From Taenia hydatigena (lineage: Eukaryota; Platyhelminthes; Cestoda; Cyclophyllidea; Taeniidae), in assembly GCA_036345935.2 (NCBI GenBank), contig JADWOT020001427.1, positions 62,001-126,000 of the forward strand: DNA of 64,000 nt, written 5' to 3'. This document shows, one piece after another, positions 23,938-34,960 of this stretch. The stretch's first letter is position 1; each line of letters starts with the position of its first letter. The notes under the pieces were generated by a model that was not told the DNA's origin, searched no databases, and saw only the letters and a program-made list of their open reading frames with translations. The position numbers were made by a program, and so were the translations under genes.

Positions 23938-24780
23938 GTAAATATCCTAGACGTGTGCATCCAACTTTACTGGGAGCGTATATGAACAAAGCCGCAAACA
24001 CGTCTGAGCCGAAAAGACTACCTTGCGGGTCACAACAAGCACAATTTGTAAGCAGGCAATGCAAATCAGTGTTAGCAATCGCACTAGTTTTAGAGCAGAA
24101 AATGTTTTTAGCAAACGACAAGCAACGTCTTTCCTTTTTCATTGTAATGTTGAATGATTTCCTTAATTAGCGGTCGTTGTCACTTAAGAAGCGCATTCAA
24201 TTCGCCGCGTCATACATGCGCGGCACGGGTCATTTATTAGACAAGAACGATCGATTGTCCACCAATCCAACGCCGCCTTATTCATACTATTGGTGGCCCA
24301 CAAGCTGTGAGACAAGTTGAACTCCAGTAATCCATCCAAATGGGTAAATTTTCCGTTATTTTAGTTCCGGTTATTTAGTGCAACCGTACACTGTTTCGCA
24401 CCTTATTCATTCAATAACATTTCAGCTCCAAATGTCTGCCCTTTTATCCAAATTCATGCAAATATCCATTCTTCCCCTTATTTATTAATTTTTGATTTAC
24501 TCATCTATTCATTTTTCCACGCTTTTTCAGTCTCCTGTTTTATTCCTTTAATTTTGAATAATCCACGCAACGCCAGCCAACTTATTTATTTGTTTTCAAT
24601 ATAGGAATCTCTTTGCCCAACATCCTTTCCATTTATTCACATTTTTTCTACCACATCGGCCATCACCCGTCGCTTAGCTCAGCAGACACTAAAATAGAAT
24701 TTGCGATTGCCTGCAGCGTTTGGATTTTTAATATCATTACAGCTTTGAAGTGGATAATTTATTCCGTCATTACTTGGCAG

Positions 24781-25187
24781 TGTGATGAGGTCCAGAGATG
24801 TCGAACGGTTTGCATGGAGAATCGGTGAATGAGAAGCAGACCATACTATAAACTGATGCCATGCTTGGCGGGAGAATGACGTATGTGTCAGAGGTAAATA
24901 AAGGTATAAGCAAAGTGGGTTTCGGTGAAATTAGAAGTCGACATAGCAAAGGATTTGGTGGAGAGAAATGACATTGAATTCCACTCACTGTTTCAGGTAA
25001 TGGCGATGAATGCTCGCGGCATGCGCAACGCCATGAACCGACTTCAGCGAATCTTGCACTTACGCAGTAGAATAAGGAAGGCCTGCTTTCGGATTCGCAT
25101 CATCGCCACACGGCTTCATTACAAGGTGATTGACAATCTTGAATCTCATTGTTATCACCATGCCTGCACCTTCACCCCTAAAATCAC
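24781..25187 (+). CDS. candidate internal exons of a basic helical protein
   Basis: Exon 24781-24824 (acceptor ttacttggcag, donor ATCG|gtgaat, phase 2 to 1) joins exon 24911-25187 (acceptor tataag, donor AC|gtgagt) across an 86-base intron. The joined product reads VMRSRDVERFAWRI, then AKWVSVKLEVDIAKDLVERN, then an Arg-rich helical stretch with MRNAMNRLQRILHL and FRIRIIATRLHYK. An alternative 51-base in-frame intron (24997-25047) lies inside the second exon. Start and end of the gene are not located, and no family is recognised. Confidence 0.35.
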
Positions 25188-25599
25188 GTGAGTTGCAGTC
25201 GGTTGGCGTTCTCCTGCCTTAATTTTATTTAAAGTTGAAGGTAAAACCTAAGGCGACTCTACAACAGGGTGGAAATGAAAGTGTGCAATGACACACACAA
25301 ACTTGGGTAGACAGACAGATAGGTGCAGATACATGGGGGAGACGGTGAAGGCGATCAAGGGCTGGAAGCTTGCATTCTTACTCGCTATTGTAGAGGACTA
25401 GGTGGGAGCATTTTCTGCTAAAAGAAAAAGAATTAGACAGTGGTATAAGCAGGTGAGTTTGACTAGTCCACCAATCGCATAGTGGAAGCAATACGCTCAC
25501 CTTCGTTCTCGAAGGGGCGAGTGAAAGAAGGGAGGCGGCGTGGTGTAGGACAAAAAAGGGACAGAAGAAACGAAACCGTAAACAAGATAAAGATTTGAG

Positions 25600-26270
25600 T
25601 AGAGCGTGATTTGGTCAGATGCAGTGTAATCTGTGCAAGCCTGATCTAGGTTAGGAATGTTTGCTTTATTTAATCATATCATAATCGGGAGTAAGACCTG
25701 TGGAGAGATGAAGGGGAACTTACAAAGAGAGCACTAGCAGCCGATGAGGTAGGAAGAGGAGGCAGAGGGGAATTGATGATGAGTTTGGAGGAAGGGAAGA
25801 TGAGAGAAGAGTAAGAGGTGCATGGAAGCAAGACGTTCTCGCGTCACTAAAGTGGGGAAATAAAGATAATGAACTGAAAAGCACGGCGTGTGCACTCCTT
25901 TTCCAGTTAAGTTAAATGAGTGGAACGCATATGGTGGGAGATAATGGTGGGGAGCCCATTGAAGGTAGGAAGAAGTAAAGGATACCCTCACCGAGGATGC
26001 TTTTGAGTGGATCGTGAGGTTGAAGACGTAGACCGGAGAGCTCCTCCACATCCATTTCAAAGACGTCATCATCCCTAATATCTGCTATAAAGAAGGAAAA
26101 GACCTCAGATCGCATGGCGTGGAGCTGTGTTGATTTTATTGGGCGGGCAAAACTCAAGTGTTGAAGTTGACTTTAATAGTAACGTGTGAGGCGCCTCTAG
26201 GGATGAGGCATACACGGTAGATCAGACAGTCCTGTCTACCTTCCTTTTCCTATTTTATGCAAGCCTGTTG
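25600..26270 (-). repeat. duplicated minus-strand locus, copy 1
   Basis: This block aligns with about 34250-34960 over most of its length, in the same orientation. Matching landmarks are a 3' AGAGAGATGAAGG..ACTTACAAAGAG block, a long purine-rich tract (pyrimidine-rich on the coding strand), an AATAAAGA block, a CACCGA donor region, the GACGTC block and a GGCGCCTC block. Shared splice-like signals at equal places show that the duplicated unit was a gene. Confidence 0.7.
25734..26084 (-). CDS. copy 1 gene: two candidate exons, fast-evolving family
   Basis: Proposed exons are 25992-26084 (acceptor tctttatag, donor CTCG|gtgagg) and 25734-25846 (acceptor cccactttag, stop at 25734-25736), joined in phase 1. 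The first encodes DIRDDDVFEMDVEELSGLRL and HDPLKSIL. The second is His/Ser/Leu-rich and ends SSSYLIGC. A further upstream exon near 26170-26240 has a frame shared with the other copy (V.ASS.EAP....LKST). An unspliced reading from upstream (EVFSFFIADIRDD) is also open. The family is not recognised. Splice signals are shared with the second copy but protein identity is low. Confidence 0.4.
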   Translation of the reverse strand, partial: QILGMMTSLKWMWRSSPVYVFNLTIHSKASSVRVSFTSSYLQWAPHHYLPPYAFHSFNLTGKGVHTPCFSVHYLYFPTLVTRERLASMHLLLFSHLPFLQTHHQFPSASSSYLIGC

Positions 26271-26479
26271 TAATCCAGCCGAGGTGACTGGTCTGCTCTG
26301 TTCCGATCCAGTATAATCCAGTCAGATCTAGTTTAGCCTAGTCTCGCGTACCGTGCTACAGTAATTCTGGTGTGAAATATGGATATTGAGCTGCTTATCT
26401 GGTGATTACAAACGCATGTAGGCGACAATCGATTGCTTTTTTCTCTGCTGTGGCTCATCTGCTTACTCTCTCATCTCAG

Positions 26480-26957
26480 AATGAAGTGAACATGGCACAT
26501 GAAACTGGCAAAAGCTCTCACACTAGGTTTGGGCGATTTGGCTCCTGTGTCGCCACTGTTCCGCACCTGCACAGGCAACATAAAATAAAGGCGTCCGTCA
26601 ATCAAAGCGATGCATCGAAAGTAACAAGTAATGAACCAGTTGACAGAAGTACTTTTCTATGCAGAATTCTCAAGCGGAGAGCTGCAGTACCTCCCACTCT
26701 TCCGCTTTAGAACTTCGGGTTTAACAACCACATCAGAGAGCGAACGACATAAGCATTACTTACATCCCCTTGGAAATGAGAAAGTCGACAATCAAGTCAA
26801 GCAGGTACTGTCAGTTAAGGAAATCGATGACTCACCTCGCCGGGATTGGTACGAATCTGGCGAATGTGAGTTTGACGTGCATTCCCAAATTGTTGCTACG
26901 CATTACGAAAGGCAATATCAGTCAATGCATTTCTTAGGCGATAGCAAATTAGCATGA
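26480..26957 (+). CDS. small hydrophilic protein, three candidate exons
   Basis: Exons: 26480-26526 (strong acceptor ctctctcatctcag; ATG at 26492 in AACATGG context), 26711-26865 (acceptor cttccgctttag, donor AAT|gtgagt) and 26938-26957 (acceptor gcatttcttag, stop TGA). Phases match (2, then 1), giving about 69 aa starting MAHETGKSSHT and containing TSESERHKHYLHPLGNEKVD, then VKEIDDSPRRDWYESGE. It is very polar, with no signal peptide or membrane span. If the last intron (72 bases, no stop, multiple of three) is kept, the same stop is reached with 24 extra residues. The weakest junction is the first donor, CTAG|gtttgg. No family is recognised. Confidence 0.42.
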
Positions 26958-27279
26958 ATATTTAGCTAAAAGGGACAAAAGAATGATTGACGCAGAAGTG
27001 GAGGGATGAGAAGCCTTCTAAATGAAATGAGTGGGGGTAAGGAAGGGGAAGAGAGGATTGGAAATAAACTCATGGGATAACTCTACACAGTGCTGTGGCA
27101 CGGCGCTATTTATTTTTTTCTTCCATCCCTAAACTATTCACTCAGGTGCTCATCCATCCATGTGACTAAGTAAAAGGCGAACGAATTCGGAATTATTAAT
27201 GGCCCACTCAAAGCGGCCGGTCATAGATTCCCTTTCTCGTGTGATTTACAACGGAAATCAAGTAGGGTAAGGGGTGAGA

Positions 27280-27522
27280 ATGGCACCAAAATGGATCGTA
27301 GACAAGATGCGAGAGAAAGCAAAAGCAGAAGTGGAAAAAGTAAAATATCTGCATAATGTCACTGCTAAAAAGGAAGAAAACAGTCTGGAGATCATATACT
27401 ATGCTCTTAATCCGTCAAGCCAACTATTCTTTTTGAAAATGCACTGCTCGCTTTATCCTAATCGAATTTACTTTCTTTGTACCATATTCTCACACGTTCG
27501 CATCGTTACTGTTCTAATCTGA
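27280..27522 (+). CDS. candidate ORF with Lys/Glu-rich helix
   Basis: The ATG has A at -3 and G at +4 and opens MAPKWIVDKMREKAKAEVEK, a regular amphipathic helix, then KEENSLEIIYYALN. A donor-like GAAAAA|gtaaaa at about 27339 could end the exon early, which would make the hydrophobic tail non-coding. The length (80 codons) is not significant by itself. No family is recognised. Confidence 0.28.
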   Translation: MAPKWIVDKMREKAKAEVEKVKYLHNVTAKKEENSLEIIYYALNPSSQLFFLKMHCSLYPNRIYFLCTIFSHVRIVTVLI

Positions 27523-28916
27523 ACCATTCCAGCTTTGACATGAGCTTGCATACTTTACCCTGCTTTTGCATCTTTTATTGCCATACTCTCTCAGTTTTCT
27601 TCACAAACATAGACAATTCACACTTTAGATTTTATGGTGGGAAATGCTGCAAGGACTATCAGAATGAAGTAGGTTGCTGAATCTCATTTCTAGGTGATTG
27701 CGATCTATGTCCGTAATTTGCCAGCTTCTTTTGCCAAAATAGACATTTTAAAATGAAAAGTGTCACAATCTCTTTAAAAAGAGGTCGAGCTGCTAATTCT
27801 TGATTCCGATCAATTCTGGAACAGCATGGATAAGAATGAAAGGAGCTCTGTAAACTAGCTAGTCCTAAATTCGTTGCCTCAGCCACACCTGAATTGTGGG
27901 ATTGCAAAGTGAGTACTACCGCGAGCATTTGCATCAGGGAACCTGCTATCGATTCCTAATACTGACGTTTGCTGAGTCGGCTTTATTAATGTGCTGATAG
28001 GGGCAGGCGGTAAATAGTCATGTAGCAATTTGACATATGAAGCACTTCAAGGGATTGGCATATTTTAATGTTAAATTTGTCAAAAGATTAGGAATTCTAC
28101 AATTTGAGCTATGTCGAGTCCCAATTTTTACGCAAGTATGCCATCATTAGTGTAATTATGATCTAATTAATAAAATGTGATGAAAGCATATTTATAAAAG
28201 GAACAGAGAGGATTAAATCCAAGTAAATAGGGAGAAATAGACATTGGACCTTGCAGCTCATCATTACCAAAGGGAACTAGCCTAATCTGAGACAAATTTT
28301 AATTGAATCATGTTGAGGGCAGCGATTTTGATTGACCTCACCGTAACCACAGCACATCGGCTCAATACCTACATGGAGTGACATGCCGCAGCGAAAGTGG
28401 CATTGGCACTAGTGCCTTTTTACTGCTAAAGGAATAATGTTATTGAGGCAGCCTTCACGCGACTTTAATCGATGTCATGTAGAACAAATTACTGTCTGTT
28501 GGTGTCGGTTTCAGACGAAATCTGCTTTACGCATTTAACAAGCCTAATCGCCGTCGAAACCGGTCAATGTAATGAGAGATATCTTGGGACTGGGGCAGAC
28601 TAGTTTTAATTTAGTCACCAATACTGCGACCTAATGGATGTCGGTCTAATAAAGAGCCTCGCCTACCGGGCGCGCAGTGTTGTTTTGAGGGATTGCGTAT
28701 TTTGTGTCACCTATGAAGAGGTCTGACACTTAGGATCTGTGAGTAATGGTAAATATTCCGAAACAAAGTGAAGTCCGTGTGATTAATGCAAGCAGAAGTG
28801 GCAAATTCGACCGGCGTCACAAACAGGCATTTTGTTTGAGATTTTTTGCATGAATAGCATTGCAAGCAAATAAATTCACATCTGCTACTCGAATTCATCT
28901 GCAATTGCAAGCTTTT
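27523..28916. other. no gene recognised
   Basis: AT-rich sequence with only chance-length open frames (for example 27659-27934 and 28707-28910, both minus). Confidence 0.4.
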
Positions 28917-29153
28917 ATGAGTCCCCTGAACAGTAAAGCACCAAATTCACTTCCACTATTCAAGGTCTTGTATGCAAGCAACCGATTATTTGCTGCCGTA
29001 GAATACATGCATGAACTCGCTTCTAGTCGCCTGGCGAGTCGCGTGTTCTTACCAACGAAAATACGTAGTGTAAGCATAAGAATGAGTGGTCACAATCAGT
29101 TAATAGAAACGTTGCAGCAGTTGTTAAAACAACATATTGCTGAGCAGCAATAG
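28917..29153 (+). CDS. candidate C-terminal exon with helical end
   Basis: The frame is open from before an ATG at 28917 to a TAG at 29151-29153. A pyrimidine-rich acceptor (ttccactattcaag, ending 28963) inside it could start a terminal exon. The product contains LYASNRLFAAVEYMHELASS and ends with an amphipathic helix HNQLIETLQQLLKQHIAEQQ. The overlapping minus-strand frame (29023-29274) is also open, so the strand call is uncertain. No family is recognised. Confidence 0.28.
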   Translation: MSPLNSKAPNSLPLFKVLYASNRLFAAVEYMHELASSRLASRVFLPTKIRSVSIRMSGHNQLIETLQQLLKQHIAEQQ

Positions 29154-29984
29154 ATTGTAGAGAGCTATCAAAATAGTCATAGGCATCTTTCAAAAACATG
29201 GATTTTTGGTTTCTTGGAGCGACAGCTTCTAATTTTTGTTTCGGGAACTTGCTCATAAAATTGCATTGAGGCATCAGTTCTGGTACGTTAAATTAAACAT
29301 TCCGAAACGCTCCTATTATAAGTCGTTAATATACCATTCTTTTCCTTCACAATTTTTTAAAAAAGTAACTTCTCATTCTGGGACATAATGCAGAAGCAGA
29401 TAAGGGGTGTATTCAAAACCTCATGCCTGTATCGATCTAAGAGCACCCAAATACGCGGCTGTTGCTCTTCTGCGTTTCATCCACACGTAAGGTTTCAGGA
29501 AAGATACAGGGTGCTCTATCGGGTGCTCAACCAATTTTATTAGAAGCTCTGTCGCATAATCTCACGCGATTCGGCATTCATCTTTTGGATTACTCAGAAC
29601 AACAGCTCATAAATTTGTTTGCATTTCATTCCATACAGCTTTGAGAACAGTTTTCAATTCTTGATGCAAAACATCGATGGGGCATGGGCTCGAACGTACC
29701 AAAATAGTCCCCTAAAATGCCCGGTACATTAAGTCGTCTTCTTTGGCAAGCGTATTCTCATTCCTTACAAAAAAGAACTAAGTTTAATCAAGAGCTCATC
29801 ACCCGGGGCACATAACGAGGAAGCAGGCCAAGCGCGGTGGACTTTAACCACAAGTCTGTTTTGCTCTGCATTGCATTCACATGTCTGGTTGAGGGCTGAT
29901 CCAGGAGGGCCTTCTTCCTGCTCATTATATTCACTGTAGTCTTCGTTGCAGAAGGTCACGCAACTCGCCTTTTTCTTGGCTAAA

Positions 29985-32048
29985 ATGGGTGTCTACGCAT
30001 GCAATTTGTGCTCAGGACCATTCAGAAGTATCATCCTGTGCTTCAAACATCTGGAATACTTTCACCAAGGTAGATGGATTGTAATTTTAAGACGCGATTT
30101 ATGTGCACATAAATCATTGTGAATATGAATACATACATTAGCAGAAGCATGCTAATATGCAGAGATATGAGTGATAATGCAAGGAGGGTTGGGAGTAGCT
30201 TACGAATATTTGAATCATGTTGAGTGGATCAATACTTGTTATAATGCACGTGATTTGGCTTTGTGGCATAAGCAATCAACTTAGGTAGCAGCATACGTTT
30301 GTTGTGGTTTTAGTAAACATTGCTTTTGATTGTCTAAATTGCTCAAGGCGTTGCGAATACCTCGGAATGCTCTTACTGCACCAAAAAGGTAAGACTTACA
30401 AAACGCACCCTCGAATCTTTTATTCGACAATCATAGGTATCGAAATTAACATAAGTACCTTCTTTCGTGTCTCGTAAATAGCTTGGAATCACAGTACGTG
30501 TTATGCATGCAACGCCCCATTTGATAATTTTGATTTGCTCCTCCGCCATTTCATAGAGACACATATTTGTGAGTTTGGGTCCATTGACCTCTGATGAATC
30601 TAGTGTGGTCTGCTCCCCAAATATAGCATTAGCGTCTCATGCAGACTCCCTGTAAATATCTACTTTATTGAACCACACTGTATTTACGAGGATGGGGAAT
30701 TCAGAAATACGCTTTCACTGCACAGATTGCTACGCCGAATTTTTGACGCTTGAGGCATTGCAAGAACACGTGTACTCTCATCACTTCTGTAGGTATTGCT
30801 TTATCCATTAGACATGTTTCACAATGATTGTTTGCTAAAACGCCTTGATCTCTTCTGCTTTCCAGATGCTTACCTCGCATTGTTTGATTAAATTGTGGGT
30901 GAGTGCTATTGTGTCAGCAAAATTTGTAAGTCGCAGTAATAACAACATTAATCTTAATCTTAACTGATAGCTTAGTGAGGTAAGGGCAACCGCTGCGGTG
31001 ATGCGTTAGTGAATAGCAGAAACTATTGCTACATGTCTTGTGCATGGCGATCTGATTGTTCGAAGCCGGTCAAGCGTTGTTTATTTGACATAGCAAGGCA
31101 GAATCGGCATTGCATAACGCCAAATTTTATCAGTCGTTTTGGCAGCAATTGATGGCGACATGGCATTAGTACTTGATCGATAGTCGAGTGCAATTATGAA
31201 ATGCATCGGTATCCTAAATGCGCTGTATTTCTAAATGAAATTTAACATGCTCATTTATTTGTGTTTCAGTGCAACCCAGCAAGCTGTCTTAATACTAAGC
31301 TGATGCTATTTCATCCTGGTAGGCGTAACGCTTAGGGCGGATTCTTGATATAATACTAAGAAATTGAAGTGAGAATGCTAGAATTTTTAGTGTATTGGGG
31401 TAATATAGCGCAGAGAATGAGTAAACGATTTGATTTTTAAACAAAAGTGGTACACAAGAAAAATTATCCTGTGTGAGGACTAACTTAGGCCTCAGAATAC
31501 CACAGGGCACATGCGTATCTTCGTTACTTCCCTAAGCATGATTAATTTTTGGCTTCAAAGTCACGTAAATTGTGCGGTGCGGCAACTCAATCCAATTTCA
31601 GGTGCCTTCATGCTGAGATGTATCCTAATTAACCAAAGGTTGAGCATGCGTGCTTGCATGGGAGGGGCATGAGAGGAGCGAGAATCACTGATGGGCCAGA
31701 AGGTAAAGGAAACTATTGTGCCCGCTAGAAATTGGAATCGCACTGCACAACTGACTTGACGATGGTCCCAAGCCGATTATTCCGCTTCTCTTGTTCACCC
31801 TTACAAGCGGTAGTACAGACCATTGCCACCTTGTAGCAATATTAATTGAGCCACCAGTATCACAGCACCTATCGGGCATTAGCTTTAGTGATGGTACTCC
31901 AGCTGTTTTACCTCTAGCTATTATAAATTACTTAGAGGATGCTACAAAAATTTTCGTTGGCGCTGCGAGTGGAGGGTTTACACACTGCTACAAGAGAGAG
32001 GATAATACAGACCAATTTAACTGGCTGATGAACAAGTTACATCACTAA
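29985..32048 (+). CDS. C2H2 zinc-finger protein, seven candidate exons
   Basis: Probably a nuclear nucleic-acid-binding protein. Exons with fully consistent phases are 29985-30069, 30314-30388, 30705-30769, 30866-30898, 31270-31318, 31602-31638 and 31808-32048 (about 194 aa). Finger 1: YACNLC, 12 residues, H, 4 residues, H. Finger 2: FDCLNC, 12 residues, then H with a longer H-H gap. Finger 3: FHCTDC, 12 residues, then EHMLTSH made by joining exons 3 and 4. If the third exon instead runs on without splicing, it gives HVYSHH and then a stop, so a short isoform is possible. The first two fingers are cut by phase-1 introns. The C-terminal exon encodes HLVAILIEPPVSQHLSG, AIINYLEDATKIFVGAASGG and DQFNWLMNKLHH, with no recognised domain. 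The exon-1 frame stays open back to an acceptor at 29950-29951, so the start may lie further 5'. Fingers are well supported, the last exons moderately. Confidence 0.55.
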
Positions 32049-32304
32049 ATTCATAGCGCTGAAAATAATCCATGTCTTTTCCATCCATTTCTTTGTCTTC
32101 GTACTTGTATACCTTTGCAGAGCCACAACCTCACATTCCACTCATACATACAGTCGCAACTTGTGTGAAACTGGTGGTAACGCATTGAGATCCCATTCAC
32201 GGCATTGCACGGTGTTGCGGGAGTAAGAGAGTTGGTATCAATCAATTCGTAGCAAAAGCCTGGAAAAAGTAATCATGAAATTATCGGGTCAACTCCTATT
32301 CAGC
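32049..32304. other. intergenic, nothing recognised
   Basis: This is a short stretch after the zinc-finger stop. No AATAAA is obvious close to the stop. Confidence 0.3.
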
Positions 32305-32470
32305 GCGTGCATTTAATCCCGAGACACATCCCTTTTCTCTATTCCCCCATATGTAGTGCCCCTTTAGCAAGCTTCATGCCAAAATTGATGATAAGCAGTC
32401 TTGCTGATGGATTCCATAGTTATGTTTGGGAAAACGAGTAGCCTCAGCGAATGGTCGCTTCATATCTGCT
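32305..32470 (+). repeat. diverged duplicate (pair with 33475-33640)
   Basis: Same-orientation similarity to a segment about 1.17 kb downstream. Shared motifs include CCCGAG, CTTTTCTC, a TATGTAGT block, AGCAAG followed by a C/G-TTCATGC-type block, and a TTGGG..GGCCTCAG / TTGGG..AGCCTCAG block. The open frames here do not match between copies. Confidence 0.5.
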
Positions 32471-33474
32471 CAACGAGAGCGCAATGAGTAAAGTCAGCTT
32501 AGGGCTAGAAAAGTGGCAGGTTTAGTCAAAAGAAACTAACGAGGTAAACGCAAATTCATTGACCCAAGAAAAGTATCAGAAATATGGCGCTAGCATGGTC
32601 GATTAGCTTGCGAGTTACTTCGTGGATTAAGACCAGTAGTCGAGTAATCGGTCTTTACACTGAAAACCCAATCTTGAATCCCACTCAGTGAGCTGATTTT
32701 GGCTAGGGATTTTGCTTGGTAAAATACGCATTTATGAGAACTCGAATTGTCGCTTGTGCAAGGGATCAGCGCTTGATGAGCACCCTTTTCGTTTTTTAAG
32801 GTGAGCTTCAATCACAGCAAAGTGGACAGAGTTTCCTCGTAAATCTTAGTATTCAGTAACAATTTCATCGCAACATATTTTAAAAATCAGATAACATAGA
32901 GATTTGAGAAAGTGTTTAGCTTACAGGCGAGGCAAAACACACCAAATGAATTGCAAGTGTCTATCTAGCAAAACGCTAGACTTTTTTGGGAAATGGTTTC
33001 TGCAATGTCATGTTAATAGGAGCGATGATAAACGAAATCAGCATTTAGTGATTTGTGAGCCCATATGATAGTAAACAGAAGAAAAACAACCTTGATTAAA
33101 TCGAGACAAAGTTAAAACTGGGAAGTCCTATACCCAACAATAGTCGGCAACATGACGATAAAGCTAGCATTTCCACGCAATCTAAGCACAGCCGAGGTCT
33201 AAAATCATTTACCTTAAAAATTGAATGCTGTTTGGATGCAATTTTAAAGCCAGCACAAGCATTTACTAGGGCTGTAAATGAAAGCAGTGTTAAAGTACAC
33301 ATTCTTTTAAGGACCCAAATCACTCTTTTAAGTAAGAAGAAGCAGCAATCTTGCACTTGGCCTCCAATTTATACAAATAAGTGGGAGGCTATCATCGACA
33401 GTGACTGCACCGCTGTGAAGCAGTAAATACTTAAATAGCTTATGCGTACCATCCTTGATGTCGTGCTGTTTGGC

Positions 33475-33640
33475 ACGTGTATTCACTCCCGAGGTGCACC
33501 TTTTTCTCCTTTCCCTATATGTAGTACATTCCAGCAAGATGCATGCGGGAATTGACGGCATGTAGCCTTGTAAGTGCAGTTCACAGATAAACTTGGGTAA
33601 GCGATGGCCTCAGGAAAAGGCTTCCTCATATTTAGTTATA
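33475..33640 (+). repeat. diverged duplicate (pair with 32305-32470)
   Basis: Partner of 32305-32470, separated by about 1 kb that I could not align. It has the same relative orientation and no obvious terminal repeats or target-site duplications. Confidence 0.5.
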
Positions 33641-34249
33641 TGGTGCATAGCAAACATAGTTTTTTCCAACTAGGCCTTAGGAATTTATATCAATCATTTA
33701 TTTTTATTTATTGTATTTTGTTAATTTTCCACACCGAAATGTAAACAAGCCGCGCTCATTCCAATGAATCAGAGGTAGAAGGCTTTGAAAGTCAAGGTCA
33801 TGCAAATTTTGTACCAAGTTTTAGTCAGTTATAAAATATATTTCTTAAAAGTGCTGAAACCCAGAAAAAAACATACTTATCCCCTTGGTTACCATGGCAC
33901 GCAACTATGCATTTGCGCAAAAACGAATGTTTCGTAACTCGATTACTAGTTATCGTCTTCCTTCATCATAAACACGGCAAGTTCCTTGAGATTTCAAATG
34001 CTATTTTGTGCACATAAGTGGAGGAAACCTAACTAAAAAGCACAACGAATCTGAGCCTAAAGAAGGTTGCATTTTGGAGAAGAGCGATGCTGACAAAAGT
34101 GAATTTTAAAATAAGGTCTAGTGCACTGAATTTTGTTCAATAAAATTTTCTTCTCTTGGAAGCAGTGCAGAACAAACTACAGTGACAGAAAAGAAGATAG
34201 GAATGAAGAATTAATGACGACGCCGGCTAGGCTATGATAATTTGAGATT

Positions 34250-34960
34250 TGTTATAAGTGGATCGTGATGGAGCCAGATGCAGTATAGCCTGTGCTATTC
34301 TGATGTGGGTTATGAATCTTGGTGTCATTAAAATCCTGTCATAGTGTAGAGCGAGACCAGTAGAGAGATGAAGGAGACTTACAAAGAGGGTTCTGGCAGA
34401 CATTGAGGTGAGAGAGGGAGGCTAGGGCAAGTTGAGATTGGGTTTGAAAAGGGGAAAGGCGAGCGCAGAGTATGGGAGGCAGAGAGACGGGTGTTTTTGT
34501 GCTACTGAACTTGGAAAATAAAGACAAGGAAATGAAATGCAGAAAACACTTAATCTGTACCGGTAGAATTGAATGCATAGAGCAAAGACAGCGAGACACA
34601 TTGCGAAGCACAATATTTAGAAACATACGGAGCGTTGTAGTATGAGACAAAGGAAGCACTCACCGAAGGCTCGTTGTGGAGGAGCATGGGCAAGGGGACT
34701 TAGGTAAGATGCCGTTTTCCCATTCCGAAGACGTCGTCAGGCCTAAATGCAGTCTGAGTACCTTGATCTTTAGTGTCTGCGAAGAAGAAAGAAGGAATGT
34801 AAGAGAAGACCTCAAGTTACACGGTATGGGTTGTGCCGGACGGATTAGGCGGGCCAAATTGGGGTGGTGTTAAGGTTGACTTCAACGATATTGCATAAGG
34901 CGCCTCTTCGGATGAGATATGCACGATATTTGTGACCGACCTGCCCATCCTCTTCTTCCC
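34250..34960 (-). pseudogene. duplicated minus-strand locus, copy 2, frame disrupted
   Basis: Diverged copy of 25600-26270. Corresponding exons are 34674-34776 (acceptor ttcttcgcag, donor TTCG|gtgagt) and 34422-34504 (acceptor aagttcag).  The first keeps the DDVF.M motif but is 4 bases shorter than copy 1 between the GACGTC block and the donor, which shifts the frame. In the homologous frame a stop falls at 34700-34702. An upstream conserved segment reads VHISSEEAPYAISLKST. Either this copy is decaying or it uses another frame or junction. The splice signals are intact, so transcription is possible. Confidence 0.5.

Noticed and set aside
25722..25731. Possible 10-base micro-exon (CTAG then gtaag) shared by both copies of the duplicated locus, as in flatworm micro-exon genes
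   Set aside because: It is not a multiple of three and an ordinary larger exon with a better acceptor explains the same donor. It is kept in mind only because the donor is conserved at the second locus.
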